Of a stretch of DNA of 14,602 nucleotides, positions 7,465-14,395 are shown piece after piece. Position 1 is the stretch's first letter. The number at the start of each line of letters is the position of its first letter. The notes beneath the pieces were generated by a model. It was given only the letters and a program-made list of their open reading frames with translations. It made no database searches and was not told the origin of the DNA. Location: contig DXFE01000125.1 of the NCBI GenBank assembly GCA_019114585.1, positions 1-14,602 of the forward strand. Direction: 5' to 3'. The stretch is from Gemmiger_A avium (GTDB taxonomy: Bacteria; Bacillota; Clostridia; Oscillospirales; Ruminococcaceae). Made by a program: the position numbers and the translations under genes.

Positions 7465-8012
7465 ACTTCCTCCTCCAGTTTCGCCAGCAGCTTGCCGTAC
7501 CAGTCCTGTTCAAACCGGGCCGCGGCAATGCCGTACTCGATGGTGTATCCCTGAAACCGGAAAACCGCCGGCCAGTCCTGCCCGGGCGGCAGCTCGCCCG
7601 CCTGTATCTGCCGGAACCGCTCCCGGATCGTCTCCAGCACCGCCTGCATCTCTTTCACCTGGCGGATGTAATCCCGGATGGCGGCGGCGCGCTGGGCGGG
7701 ATCGGCCAGCCCCAGAAAGAACAGCCGGGCCAGTTCCATATTCTTGACCTTATCCGCCTGCATAGGCTGTGCCACCCAGCCGGAAAACGCCGCCCGGCCC
7801 TCTTCGGTGATGGAAAAGGTCTTTTTCCGCCGCTTGCCCTCCCGGGTCTCCGCGGCGGTCACAAAGCCTTCCCGTTCCAGCTTGGCCAGCGCCGTCTGCA
7901 CGCTGCCCGCGCTGTGGGAGCAGATCAGCGCCAGATTCTGCCGGATGAACCGCTGCAGCTCGTACCCGGTCATGGGCGCCAGCATCAGCAGCCCCAGAAT
8001 AAGATACTCCAT
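7461..8012 (-). CDS. PadR-family transcriptional regulator
   Basis: A 183-residue regulator with the PadR winged-helix domain at residues 1-75: MEYLILGLLMLAPMTGYELQ, then SAGSVQTALAKLEREGFV and the wing KRRKKTFSITEEGRAAF. The C-terminal half (about 90-183) is helical and suits the PadR dimerisation/effector domain. The start is the ATG at 8012 with AGGAGG five bases upstream. The frame stays open far upstream, but that part lies across the ABC operon and is a shadow. The stop overlaps the start of the tandem flavoprotein gene by four bases, so regulator and redox genes form one operon. PadR proteins normally repress their own promoter until a ligand binds, which is the likely mode here. Confidence 0.93.
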   Translation of the reverse strand: MEYLILGLLMLAPMTGYELQRFIRQNLALICSHSAGSVQTALAKLEREGFVTAAETREGKRRKKTFSITEEGRAAFSGWVAQPMQADKVKNMELARLFFLGLADPAQRAAAIRDYIRQVKEMQAVLETIRERFRQIQAGELPPGQDWPAVFRFQGYTIEYGIAAARFEQDWYGKLLAKLEEEV

Positions 8013-8041
8013 ATCGGCCTCCTGATATATCGAATAGAGAT

Positions 8042-8071
8042 AGTATACCGCAGGATGCGCCCCTGCGTCAA
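8042..8071 (-). promoter_or_regulatory. Promoter of the padR redox operon
   Basis: On the minus strand, TTGACG (8066-8071) and TATACT (8042-8047) are 18 bases apart, about 30 bases upstream of the PadR start. The A/T-rich stretch between the -10 box and the ribosome binding site (8020-8046) contains TATC-N7-GATA, a possible autoregulatory site, but this is weak. Confidence 0.7.
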
Positions 8072-8076
8072 ATGTC

Positions 8077-8113
8077 AAAACGGGAGACACACCGCGGTGT
8101 GTCTCCCGTTTTT
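8077..8113 (-). terminator. Terminator at the end of the ABC transporter operon
   Basis: A near-perfect stem, AAAACGGGAGACACACC (8077-8093) with its complement at 8096-8112, lies nine bases after the stop of the permease-HAD chimera and just upstream of the padR promoter. On the minus strand it ends in TTTT. It separates the two minus-strand operons. Confidence 0.88.
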
Positions 8114-8122
8114 CCTTGCGAT

Positions 8123-9229
8123 TCAGCCGGACAGCGCTTCCAGAAAATCCGCCACGGCGCCGTCCATACAGCCGGACAGCACCAGCGCGCACTGACTGCG
8201 CACCTCCCGGGGCGCTTCGGACACGCAGGCCGACAGGCCCGCGCAGCGCATCAGATCCAGATCGTTGTAAAAATCCCCGATAAAGGCCACCCGGTCCAGC
8301 GGGATCCCGTTTGCCCGGCAGAGCCGTTCCAGTGCCTCCCGTTTGCCGGCGTTTGCGTTCATCAGCTCCACAAAATCCGGCGCGGTGCGCTCGATGCGGA
8401 TCCCGGGCAATGCCATCGCTTCCGCACGCCGGGCAATGGCGGCGGTCTGTTCCGGCGGGGCCATCAGGATCAGCCGGTACAGCGGCCGCTCCACCTGTTC
8501 CAGAGAAAGGGCAGGGTAGTCCACGCCGCCGTCCACGATCCGCAGCATGGATACTCCCACCGACAGGGTGCGCACGTCGTTGTTGGTGGTCATGACGAAA
8601 GGCCAGAAGTAGTCGCTCCAGGTGGTGACCAGGGTCAGCAGGCACAGGGTCAGCAGGGTGGGGCGGGCCAGGGGCAGCATGATCCGGGTGATGATCTTCC
8701 ACTGGCCGGCCTTGTCCAGCCGGGCTGCCTCCAGCAGTTCGTCCGGCACCTGGCGGAAGGTCTGCCGCAGCATGAAGATGGCAAAAGCGCTGGTGCCGTG
8801 GGGGATGATCAGGCTGATGTAGCTGTTGATCAGGCCGGCCTGGCTGAACAGCAGGAATACCGGCAGGAAGATCAGCTGCGCCGGGATCATCATGGTGGCC
8901 AGCACCGTGCCGAACAGCAGCTTCTCGCCCCGGAACCGCATCCGGGCAAAGGCGTAGGCGGCGGGAATCACGGTCACGCACTGGCACAGCAGGGTGCCCG
9001 CCGTGACGATCAGGCTGTTCTTGAGCATGTTCCAGAAGGGAATGGCCTCAAATGCCCGGGTAAAGTTGTCCCAGGCCGGGTTGGACACCCAGAAGGCCGG
9101 GGGCGTCTGGTAGCACTGCCCCATGGTTTTTACAGCGGTCAGCAGCATCCAGTACACCGGCACAAAGAACACCAGCAGCATCAGGATGCTCACTGCGCCG
9201 CGGGCGGTGCGGCAAACGGTACGTTTCAT
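8123..9229 (-). CDS. Chimeric protein: truncated ABC sugar permease (MalG/UgpE type) fused to C-terminal part of a Cof-type HAD phosphatase
   Basis: A single 368-residue reading frame. Residues 1 to about 241 are a binding-protein-dependent sugar permease with helices near 13-34, 73-97, 105-128, 135-156 and 189-213. The EAA loop EAARLDKAG is at 167-175, then TLSVGVSML and GGVDYPAL. The sixth helix and C-terminus are missing. From about residue 242 (SLEQVERPLYRLILM) it becomes the cap and C-terminal core of a Cof-type HAD hydrolase, with Lys296 (motif III) and GDFYND (318-323, motif IV) but without the N-terminal DxDGT nucleophile half. Neither half looks complete, so permease function is doubtful and phosphatase activity is unlikely. 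The start is the ATG at 9229 with GAGAGGAGG upstream, 14 bp after the first permease. An in-frame deletion or an assembly join near 8506 explains it best. Confidence 0.85.
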   Translation of the reverse strand: MKRTVCRTARGAVSILMLLVFFVPVYWMLLTAVKTMGQCYQTPPAFWVSNPAWDNFTRAFEAIPFWNMLKNSLIVTAGTLLCQCVTVIPAAYAFARMRFRGEKLLFGTVLATMMIPAQLIFLPVFLLFSQAGLINSYISLIIPHGTSAFAIFMLRQTFRQVPDELLEAARLDKAGQWKIITRIMLPLARPTLLTLCLLTLVTTWSDYFWPFVMTTNNDVRTLSVGVSMLRIVDGGVDYPALSLEQVERPLYRLILMAPPEQTAAIARRAEAMALPGIRIERTAPDFVELMNANAGKREALERLCRANGIPLDRVAFIGDFYNDLDLMRCAGLSACVSEAPREVRSQCALVLSGCMDGAVADFLEALSG

Positions 9230-9243
9230 GGCAATGCCTCCTC

Positions 9244-10194
9244 TCACCGGTAGTGGACCCGCTTGCTCAGCGCGCCGAAGTAGACCAGGGTGCAGGCGCC
9301 GATGATCACCATCAGCACCACCCCCTCGGCGGAGGCGTAGCCCAGCTTGTAGAATTTGAAGCCGTACTGGTACAGGCTGTATACCAGGGTGGAGGTGGCG
9401 TTGGCGGGGCCGCCGGCGGTCATGATGTTCACCGTTTCAAACATCTTGAAACAGGCGATCAGATTCATCAGGGTCAGAAAGAACAGCGAGGGCGAGATCA
9501 TCGGCAGGGTGATTTTGAAGAAGGTCTTGGCGGGGCCGGCCTTGTCCAGCCGGGCGGCCTCGTACAGATAGCCGGGCACCCCCTGCATGGCCGACAGGAT
9601 AATCAGGGTGTTGTAGCCCACGCATTTCCACACGCTTACCAGAATCAGCGAGTACATGGCCACCGCCGAATCCTGCAGCCAGCGGATCCCGGGCAGCCCC
9701 ACCAGACCCAGCAGCCAGTTGAGCAGGCCGTAGTCCGCGTCCATCAGCCAGACCCAGATAAAGGCCACCGAAACCAGCGGCATTACGTAGGGCAGAAAGA
9801 TCGCGCTTTGCAGCAGCCGGTTAATCCGGGTGTCTTTTTTCAGAAAACAGGCGGCGGCCAGGGCCAGCCCCATGCCGAATACCAGCGTCCATACGGTGTA
9901 CTGGAAGGTATTGCCCAGCACCTGGAAAAACTCCGGATCATGGAACATGGTCACAAAGTTCTGCAGCCCCACAAATTCCTTGGGCTTGATCATGTTCCAG
10001 TCAAAAAAGCTCAGATAGACCATGTACCCGATGGGGTACAGCACAAAGACAAACAGCAGCGCCAGCGCGGGGGCGATGAGCAGATAGGGCAGCAGGGCGG
10101 CGCCGCGCCGGCGGCGCACCGCAGTGCGGGCGGGCAGTACGGCCTGCACCCGGGACGCTGCCGGGAAGAAGATGCGTTTCAGTACCTGTTCCAT
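9244..10194 (-). CDS. ABC sugar importer permease (MalF/UgpA type)
   Basis: Inner-membrane subunit of a carbohydrate or glycerol-phosphate type ABC importer, 316 residues, full length for the family. A basic N-terminus is followed by six helices near residues 35-57, 97-118, 132-152, 180-202, 235-256 and 290-308. The ATPase-contacting EAA loop, EAARLDKAGPAKTFFKITLP, is at 212-231. The block NIMTAGGPANATSTLVY and GYASAEGVVLMVI near the end match the usual pattern of this permease class. AAAGGAG precedes the ATG, and the gene starts 3 bp after the ATPase stop, so translation is probably coupled. Its natural partner is the second permease, which here is truncated and fused. The substrate cannot be told from sequence; UgpA-like features leave glycerol-3-phosphate or a sugar possible. 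Confidence 0.93.
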   Translation of the reverse strand: MEQVLKRIFFPAASRVQAVLPARTAVRRRRGAALLPYLLIAPALALLFVFVLYPIGYMVYLSFFDWNMIKPKEFVGLQNFVTMFHDPEFFQVLGNTFQYTVWTLVFGMGLALAAACFLKKDTRINRLLQSAIFLPYVMPLVSVAFIWVWLMDADYGLLNWLLGLVGLPGIRWLQDSAVAMYSLILVSVWKCVGYNTLIILSAMQGVPGYLYEAARLDKAGPAKTFFKITLPMISPSLFFLTLMNLIACFKMFETVNIMTAGGPANATSTLVYSLYQYGFKFYKLGYASAEGVVLMVIIGACTLVYFGALSKRVHYR

Positions 10195-10197
10195 GGA

Positions 10198-11241
10198 TTA
10201 CGCTCCTTTTTCGGTAAGGCGGCATTCGTTGCCGTCGAAGAAATGCAGCCGGTCCGGATCCACACAGAGGGTAACCTGGCCGTACGCTTCCGGGCGGCCG
10301 CTGAAATCCTTGACCTGTACCATGCCGAAATCGGTCTGCACCTTGTACAGAATCTGGTCGCCCAGGTTTTCCCGGGTCACCACCTGACCGGCCAGCCGCA
10401 GCCCGCTGCCCGCGGTGGGGCGGCTTTCCACCCGGCAGGCCTCCGGGCGGAACCCCGCGTGCATGGCAATCAGCGGGGTGTTCATCCCGGCCTGACGCAG
10501 GGCCCGGATCGGCAGGATGTTCATGGGCGGGGTGCCGATGAACCGGGCCGAGAACACGTTGGCCGGTTCCCGGTACAGCGCGTCGGGGGTGTCGTGCTGG
10601 CGGATCTGCCCGTTCTCCAGCAGTACGATGTCGGTGCCCATGCTCATGGCCTCCACCTGGTCGTGGGTCACATACACAAAGGTGGCGCCCAGCTTGCGGT
10701 GCAGCTCGATCAGGTCGGTGCGGATCTGGGCCCGCAGCTTGGAGTCCAGGTTGGACAGCGGTTCGTCCATCAGAAACACCGAGGGCTTTTTCACGATGGC
10801 CCGGGCCAGCGCCACCCGCTGCCGCTGCCCGCCCGAAAGCTTGGCCGGCATCCGGTCCAGGTAGTCCTCCAGGCCCACCATCTGCACCGCCTCTTCAATC
10901 CGGCGGTTCCGTTCCGCCTTGTCGATCTTCATATTGATCAGGCCGAATTCGATGTTGCCCCGCACCGTCATGGTGGGATAGAGGGCGTAGTTCTGGAACA
11001 CCATGGCGATCTGCCGGTCGCCCGGGTCTACACCCTTCATGGAAACGCCGTCGATCCGGATCTCACCGGCGGTCTCCTTTTCCAGTCCGGCGATCATCCG
11101 CAGAATGGTGGATTTGCCGCAGCCGGAAGGCCCCAGCAGCACCGTGAAGCTGCCCTGCCGGATGGACAGGTTCAGATCCTCGATTACCGGCGCGTTCTTG
11201 TCGTAGGCTTTTGTGATATGTTCCAGTACGATCTTGTCCAT
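10198..11241 (-). CDS. ABC sugar importer ATP-binding protein (MalK/UgpC/MsmX type)
   Basis: ATPase subunit of the importer, 347 residues. Walker A GPSGCGKST is at 37-45, the Q-loop VFQNYALYP at 81-89, signature LSGGQRQR at 135-142, Walker B VFLMDEP at 155-161, and the H-loop VTHDQ (His193). A C-terminal TOBE-type regulatory domain extends from about 235 to the end (FSARFIGTPPMNILP, then VTLCVDPDRLHFF). AGGGAGG precedes the ATG. It is the first gene of the importer operon and divergent from the RpiR regulator. ATPases of this class may serve more than one importer, so it could stay useful even if the neighbouring permease is broken. Confidence 0.95.
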   Translation of the reverse strand: MDKIVLEHITKAYDKNAPVIEDLNLSIRQGSFTVLLGPSGCGKSTILRMIAGLEKETAGEIRIDGVSMKGVDPGDRQIAMVFQNYALYPTMTVRGNIEFGLINMKIDKAERNRRIEEAVQMVGLEDYLDRMPAKLSGGQRQRVALARAIVKKPSVFLMDEPLSNLDSKLRAQIRTDLIELHRKLGATFVYVTHDQVEAMSMGTDIVLLENGQIRQHDTPDALYREPANVFSARFIGTPPMNILPIRALRQAGMNTPLIAMHAGFRPEACRVESRPTAGSGLRLAGQVVTRENLGDQILYKVQTDFGMVQVKDFSGRPEAYGQVTLCVDPDRLHFFDGNECRLTEKGA

Positions 11242-11282
11242 GATCGGTCCCTCCCTGAACGTTCCCTTGTGATTCTGCCCGT

Positions 11283-11311
11283 ATTATACCGCTGTTTGGA
11301 GCAACGCTCCA
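11283..11311 (-). promoter_or_regulatory. Importer operon promoter with overlapping candidate RpiR operator
   Basis: On the minus strand a perfect TATAAT (11283-11288) lies 17 bases from a weak -35 box TGGAGC (11306-11311). An inverted repeat GGAGC-AAC-GCTCC (11298-11310), extended by TTT and AAA flanks, overlaps the -35 region. It is a natural place for the divergently encoded RpiR protein to bind. The promoter is well supported; the operator is inferred from symmetry and position. Confidence 0.6.
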
Positions 11312-11369
11312 TCAAACAAATGTAAAATGAATAATAATTTCATATGCGTTTTCTCCACCGGAATTTTAC

Positions 11370-11398
11370 TGGACAACCGGCCTGCAGCCTTTTACAAT
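11370..11398 (+). promoter_or_regulatory. Promoter of the rpiR-type regulator
   Basis: TGGACA (11370-11375) and TACAAT (11393-11398) are 17 bases apart. The expected transcription start near 11405 supports the ATG at 11432 as the translation start and rules out the longer frame beginning at 11327, which starts upstream of the promoter. Confidence 0.6.
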
Positions 11399-11431
11399 AA
11401 GGGGAGAAATGCAATTGGGGGCGCTTTACAA

Positions 11432-12298
11432 ATGGACCTTCCGGCAAACTGTATCGTGCAGCTGCAAAGCCTGCTGCCCTCCCTGCAAGGGGTGGAGCGC
11501 AAGGCGGCTGCGTATATTCTGGAGCATCCTGCCGACGCGATGGCGATGCCGGTAGCCCGGCTGGCCAGACAGGCGGGCGTGTCGGAAAGCAGCGTGATCC
11601 GGCTGTGCCAGCGGCTGGGATTTACCGGCTATTCCGCCTTCAAACTGGCGCTGGCGGCCAGCCTTTCGGCGGCAGGGCTGGATCATACCCTGGATGACCT
11701 GACCATCGACGAAGGGGAAATGCCCCCCGCCCGGGTGATGACCCGGGTATTTGAGCAGACGCGCCAGGCCCTGGAGCAGACCATGCTGATCCTTTCGCCG
11801 GAGCAGTTTACCCGGGCGGCGGAGCTGCTGCAGAACGCCGCCTCGGTGACCTTTTTCGGCATTGGCACCTCGGCCCCGATTGCCCAGGATGCCTGCTACC
11901 GGTTCAGCCGTCTGCCGATGCTGGTAAACTGCGCGGTGGATCCCTATATGATGGTGCTGCTGGCCTCCCGGATGGGGCCGGGGGATGTGGCGGTGGCCAT
12001 CTCCCACACCGGCCAGTCCCGGGAGACCCTGCGGGCAGCGGAACAGGCCCGGCAGCAGGGGGCGCAGGTGATCTGCATTACCAGCTATCTGGACTCTCCC
12101 ATCACACGGCTGGCCCAGGTGCAGCTGGTTACTTCGGCGGCGGAGAGCAGCGCCATTCACGAGGCCATCACCTCCCGGATCGCCCACATCTCGGTACTGG
12201 ACAGCCTGTACACCACGCTGGTGCTGCGGGCCCCCTCGGAGTATCCCGACCGGCTGCACCAGATCAACGATCTGATGCGCCAGGCACGCCGCCCGTAA
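11432..12298 (+). CDS. RpiR/MurR-family sugar-phosphate-responsive regulator
   Basis: A 288-residue regulator. The N-terminal HTH-6 domain covers about residues 8-80, with the helix-turn-helix at MPVARLARQAGVSESSVIRL and QRLGFTGYSAFKL. The C-terminal SIS domain (about 127-260) has FFGIGTSAPIAQDA and the phosphosugar-binding loop ISHTGQSRETL. Members of this family bind phosphorylated sugars and repress or activate sugar uptake and amino-sugar genes. The gene is divergent from the ABC importer operon and probably controls it. The ribosome binding site before the ATG at 11432 is weak (TGGGGG), but the promoter position supports this start; another 35 codons are open upstream. A strong terminator follows. 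The importer's substrate may be related to the sugar phosphate sensed here. Confidence 0.92.
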   Translation: MDLPANCIVQLQSLLPSLQGVERKAAAYILEHPADAMAMPVARLARQAGVSESSVIRLCQRLGFTGYSAFKLALAASLSAAGLDHTLDDLTIDEGEMPPARVMTRVFEQTRQALEQTMLILSPEQFTRAAELLQNAASVTFFGIGTSAPIAQDACYRFSRLPMLVNCAVDPYMMVLLASRMGPGDVAVAISHTGQSRETLRAAEQARQQGAQVICITSYLDSPITRLAQVQLVTSAAESSAIHEAITSRIAHISVLDSLYTTLVLRAPSEYPDRLHQINDLMRQARRP

Positions 12299-12313
12299 AT
12301 TGGCGTACAAGAC

Positions 12314-12355
12314 GCACAAAGCTCCCGCCCGGTTCCCCGGACGGGAGCTTTGTGC
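12314..12355. terminator. Bidirectional terminator between the RpiR-type gene and the radical SAM gene
   Basis: A 19-bp stem with one C:A mismatch, GCACAAAGCTCCCG-C-CCGG against CCGG-A-CGGGAGCTTTGTGC, with loop TTCC, lies 15 bases after the RpiR stop and 31 bases from the convergent radical SAM stop. T-rich stretches are short but present on both sides. Confidence 0.8.
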
Positions 12356-12386
12356 ATACAATAAGGGGACAGAAAATGGCTGAAAA

Positions 12387-13736
12387 TCAGGTCTGGTGTG
12401 TCTTGCGCCACAGCCTGTCGGCAACGGGGGCCCAGGCTTCGGCGTAGGGGCGGCAGCGGCCGCACAGACTGTCCACACATTCCGGAGACTGCAGATCGGT
12501 GGAACGGGCGCCGGTGCGCTTGACCATCGCCTGCAATTTTTCCGGATTTTCCAGCATGGGGCAGGGCCGCAGCATGTTGCCGTTGAAAGGCTGGCCGTCG
12601 TAATAGGCCATGAACAGCGGACTCTTCAGCGCGTCCAGCAGGGAGCATTTGTGGATGTTCACGTTGGAGTAGTGGATGAACACGCAGGGTTCCACGTCGC
12701 CGGCAGCGTTGATGTGCAGATAGTTGCGCCCGCCGGCGATGCAGCCGCCCACATACTCGGCATCGTTCTGAAAGTCCATGGTGAAAAGCGGTTTGGTCTG
12801 CCGGAAACCGCGGATGCGTTCGTACACCGCCCGGCGCTGCTCCGGGGCAGGCAGCAGTCCAGCCACAGCCCCGCTGCCCACCGGCATGTAATGGAAAAAC
12901 CAGGCGAACAGCGCACCCGCTTCAATCAGCATGTCAAAAAATGTTTCGCTGGTCACGACCTGCCAGTTGGCACTGGTATAGCAGGTGGAAACGCCGAAAG
13001 GCAGCTTGTGCGCGTGCAGCAGCCGCATGGCCGCCAGTGCCTTGTCGAAACTTCCCGCGCCCCGGCGGCTGTCGTTGGCGGCGGCAAATCCCTCCAGGCT
13101 GATGGCCGGCACAAAGTTCTTCCCCCGCAGCATCTCCTGGCAGAATTCCTCGTCGATCAGGGTGCCGTTGGTAAAGGCCAGAAACTCACAGTCGGCATGG
13201 GTCTCGCACAGCTGGATCAGATCCGCCTTGCGCGCCAGCGGCTCGCCGCCGGTATAGATGTACATGTATACACCCAGCGCCTTGCCCTGCTGAATGATGC
13301 AGTCGATGGTGGCTGTTTCCAGGTTCAGGCTGTGGCCGTACTCCGCCGCCCAGCAGCCGGTACAGCGCAGGTTGCAGGCGGAGGTGGGATCCAGCAGAAT
13401 GGCCCAGGGCACGTTGCAGTGCTCCTGCCGGCGCACCGCCTGCTGGCGGGTGCCGCCGATCAGCGAAGCGTTGATAATGAAATTTTCCAAAAAGGTTTCC
13501 CGTACCCCTTTGTCCAGCTGAAATACCCGCAAAAGCAGCTGGTACCAGTTGCTTTCCGGATGCTCCAGAACCTGGCGGAAGGCTTTCCGCTGGGCCTGGT
13601 ACAGGTTGCCTGCGTCAAACTTGTCCGCCCAGTCCAGCAGCTTGGAAAAATTCTTTTCCGGATCGCGCTCGATAAACGCCAGCGCCTGCCGGGCGGCAAA
13701 GGTCTGAATGGATTCGATCATGGATTTGTCTTCCAA
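12387..13736 (-). CDS. Radical SAM protein with SPASM-like C-terminal cysteines
   Basis: A 449-residue radical SAM enzyme of unknown substrate. A helical N-terminal region (about 1-105) precedes the barrel. The S-adenosylmethionine cluster motif is SACNLRCTGCW (Cys121, 125, 128), followed by TGGEP (162-166) and FTNGTLID. The C-terminal part holds further cysteines (332, 351, 364, 392, 420, 425, 428) with the pattern GDVEPCVFIHYSN and CVDSLCGRC, like auxiliary Fe-S cluster (SPASM or related) domains. A TTG start at 13736 is preferred because AGGAGG lies eight bases before it; the first ATG (13721) is 23 bases away. It is the last gene of a minus-strand group after a cytidylate-kinase-like gene (55-bp gap). 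No small precursor peptide gene is evident next to it, so peptide modification is not supported. Confidence 0.9.
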   Translation of the reverse strand: MEDKSMIESIQTFAARQALAFIERDPEKNFSKLLDWADKFDAGNLYQAQRKAFRQVLEHPESNWYQLLLRVFQLDKGVRETFLENFIINASLIGGTRQQAVRRQEHCNVPWAILLDPTSACNLRCTGCWAAEYGHSLNLETATIDCIIQQGKALGVYMYIYTGGEPLARKADLIQLCETHADCEFLAFTNGTLIDEEFCQEMLRGKNFVPAISLEGFAAANDSRRGAGSFDKALAAMRLLHAHKLPFGVSTCYTSANWQVVTSETFFDMLIEAGALFAWFFHYMPVGSGAVAGLLPAPEQRRAVYERIRGFRQTKPLFTMDFQNDAEYVGGCIAGGRNYLHINAAGDVEPCVFIHYSNVNIHKCSLLDALKSPLFMAYYDGQPFNGNMLRPCPMLENPEKLQAMVKRTGARSTDLQSPECVDSLCGRCRPYAEAWAPVADRLWRKTHQT

Positions 13737-13791
13737 TGGGGTTCCCTCCTGTCTGTGCAGATCCGCAAGGAAAGATCCCTCCCATCCCGGC

Positions 13792-14370
13792 TCAGTACAG
13801 CCCGGCCAGGATCTCCACGCAGCGGTCGATACCCAGGCTGCCGCTGTTCAGGGTGATGTCGTAGTTCTGGGCATGGCCCCACTTCATGTCGGTGTAGAAC
13901 CGGTGGTACGCGGCACGGCGTTTGTCCTTATCCCGCAGCCGCTGCTCCGGCGATTCGGCCCGCTCGCCGTACTCCTGTACGATCCGCTTGGCCCGGAACG
14001 GCAGATCCGCGTGGATGAACACCCGCAGACAGTCCGCCTTGTCCCGCAGAATGTAGTCGGCGCAGCGGCCTACGATCACACAGGGGCCTTTCTCCGCCAG
14101 ATCGGTGATGATCTTGAACTGGATCTCCCACAGATAATCCGCGTTGCTGGGGGCGCCTGCCGTGTGGGCAAAGGCCGATGCCAGAAATCCGCCGGGCGCG
14201 TCCTCGCCGGCGGCCTTGATGTATTCGGGATTGAAGCCGCTTTCCGCGGCAATCTTCTGGATCAGCTCGTTGTCATAGCAGGGGATCCCCGGCTTTTCGG
14301 CCAGCTTTTTGCCGATCGTGCGTCCGCCGCTGCCGAATTCACGGCTGATGGTGATAATGCGTTGTTTCAT
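13792..14370 (-). CDS. Cytidylate-kinase-like family protein
   Basis: A 192-residue P-loop protein of the cytidylate-kinase-like family common in clostridia, not the canonical Cmk. It begins MKQRIITISREFGSGGRTIG, a phosphate-binding loop, followed by PCYDNELIQKIA. It continues with GPCVIVGRCADYIL (about 95-108), FIHADLPFRAKRI and a charged lid region RLRDKDKRRAAYHRFY. AAAGGAG lies upstream of the ATG. It starts 25 bp after the MATE gene stop. The family is thought to phosphorylate nucleotides or a related small molecule, but substrates are mostly untested. The link with the radical SAM gene downstream is only by orientation and closeness. Confidence 0.9.
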   Translation of the reverse strand: MKQRIITISREFGSGGRTIGKKLAEKPGIPCYDNELIQKIAAESGFNPEYIKAAGEDAPGGFLASAFAHTAGAPSNADYLWEIQFKIITDLAEKGPCVIVGRCADYILRDKADCLRVFIHADLPFRAKRIVQEYGERAESPEQRLRDKDKRRAAYHRFYTDMKWGHAQNYDITLNSGSLGIDRCVEILAGLY

Positions 14371-14395
14371 GGATAGCTGCTCCTTTCGGTGTGAA

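Noticed and set aside
8020..8046. TATC-N7-GATA dyad as a PadR operator
   Set aside because: Position is suitable, but four-base arms in A/T-rich promoter DNA are too weak for a separate feature.
8013..8987. Upstream extension of the PadR frame giving a 508-residue protein
   Set aside because: The extension crosses a terminator and the PadR promoter and is a shadow of the permease-HAD gene; AGGAGG places the PadR start at 8012.
8709..9570. Repeated stretch encoding EAARLDKAG in both permease genes
   Set aside because: This is the conserved EAA loop of paralogous permease subunits, not a repeat element.
9253..11325. Plus-strand open frame of 690 codons
   Set aside because: It lies antisense across the permease and ATPase genes; its His/Gln/Gly-rich translation is the usual shadow of GC-rich coding DNA.
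11327..11431. Longer N-terminus for the RpiR regulator starting at 11327
   Set aside because: No ribosome binding site, and it begins upstream of the likely promoter (11370-11398); the family normally starts close to the HTH domain.
12396..13856. Plus-strand open frame of 486 codons
   Set aside because: Antisense shadow of the radical SAM gene, whose CNLRCTGCW motif and conserved blocks are on the minus strand.
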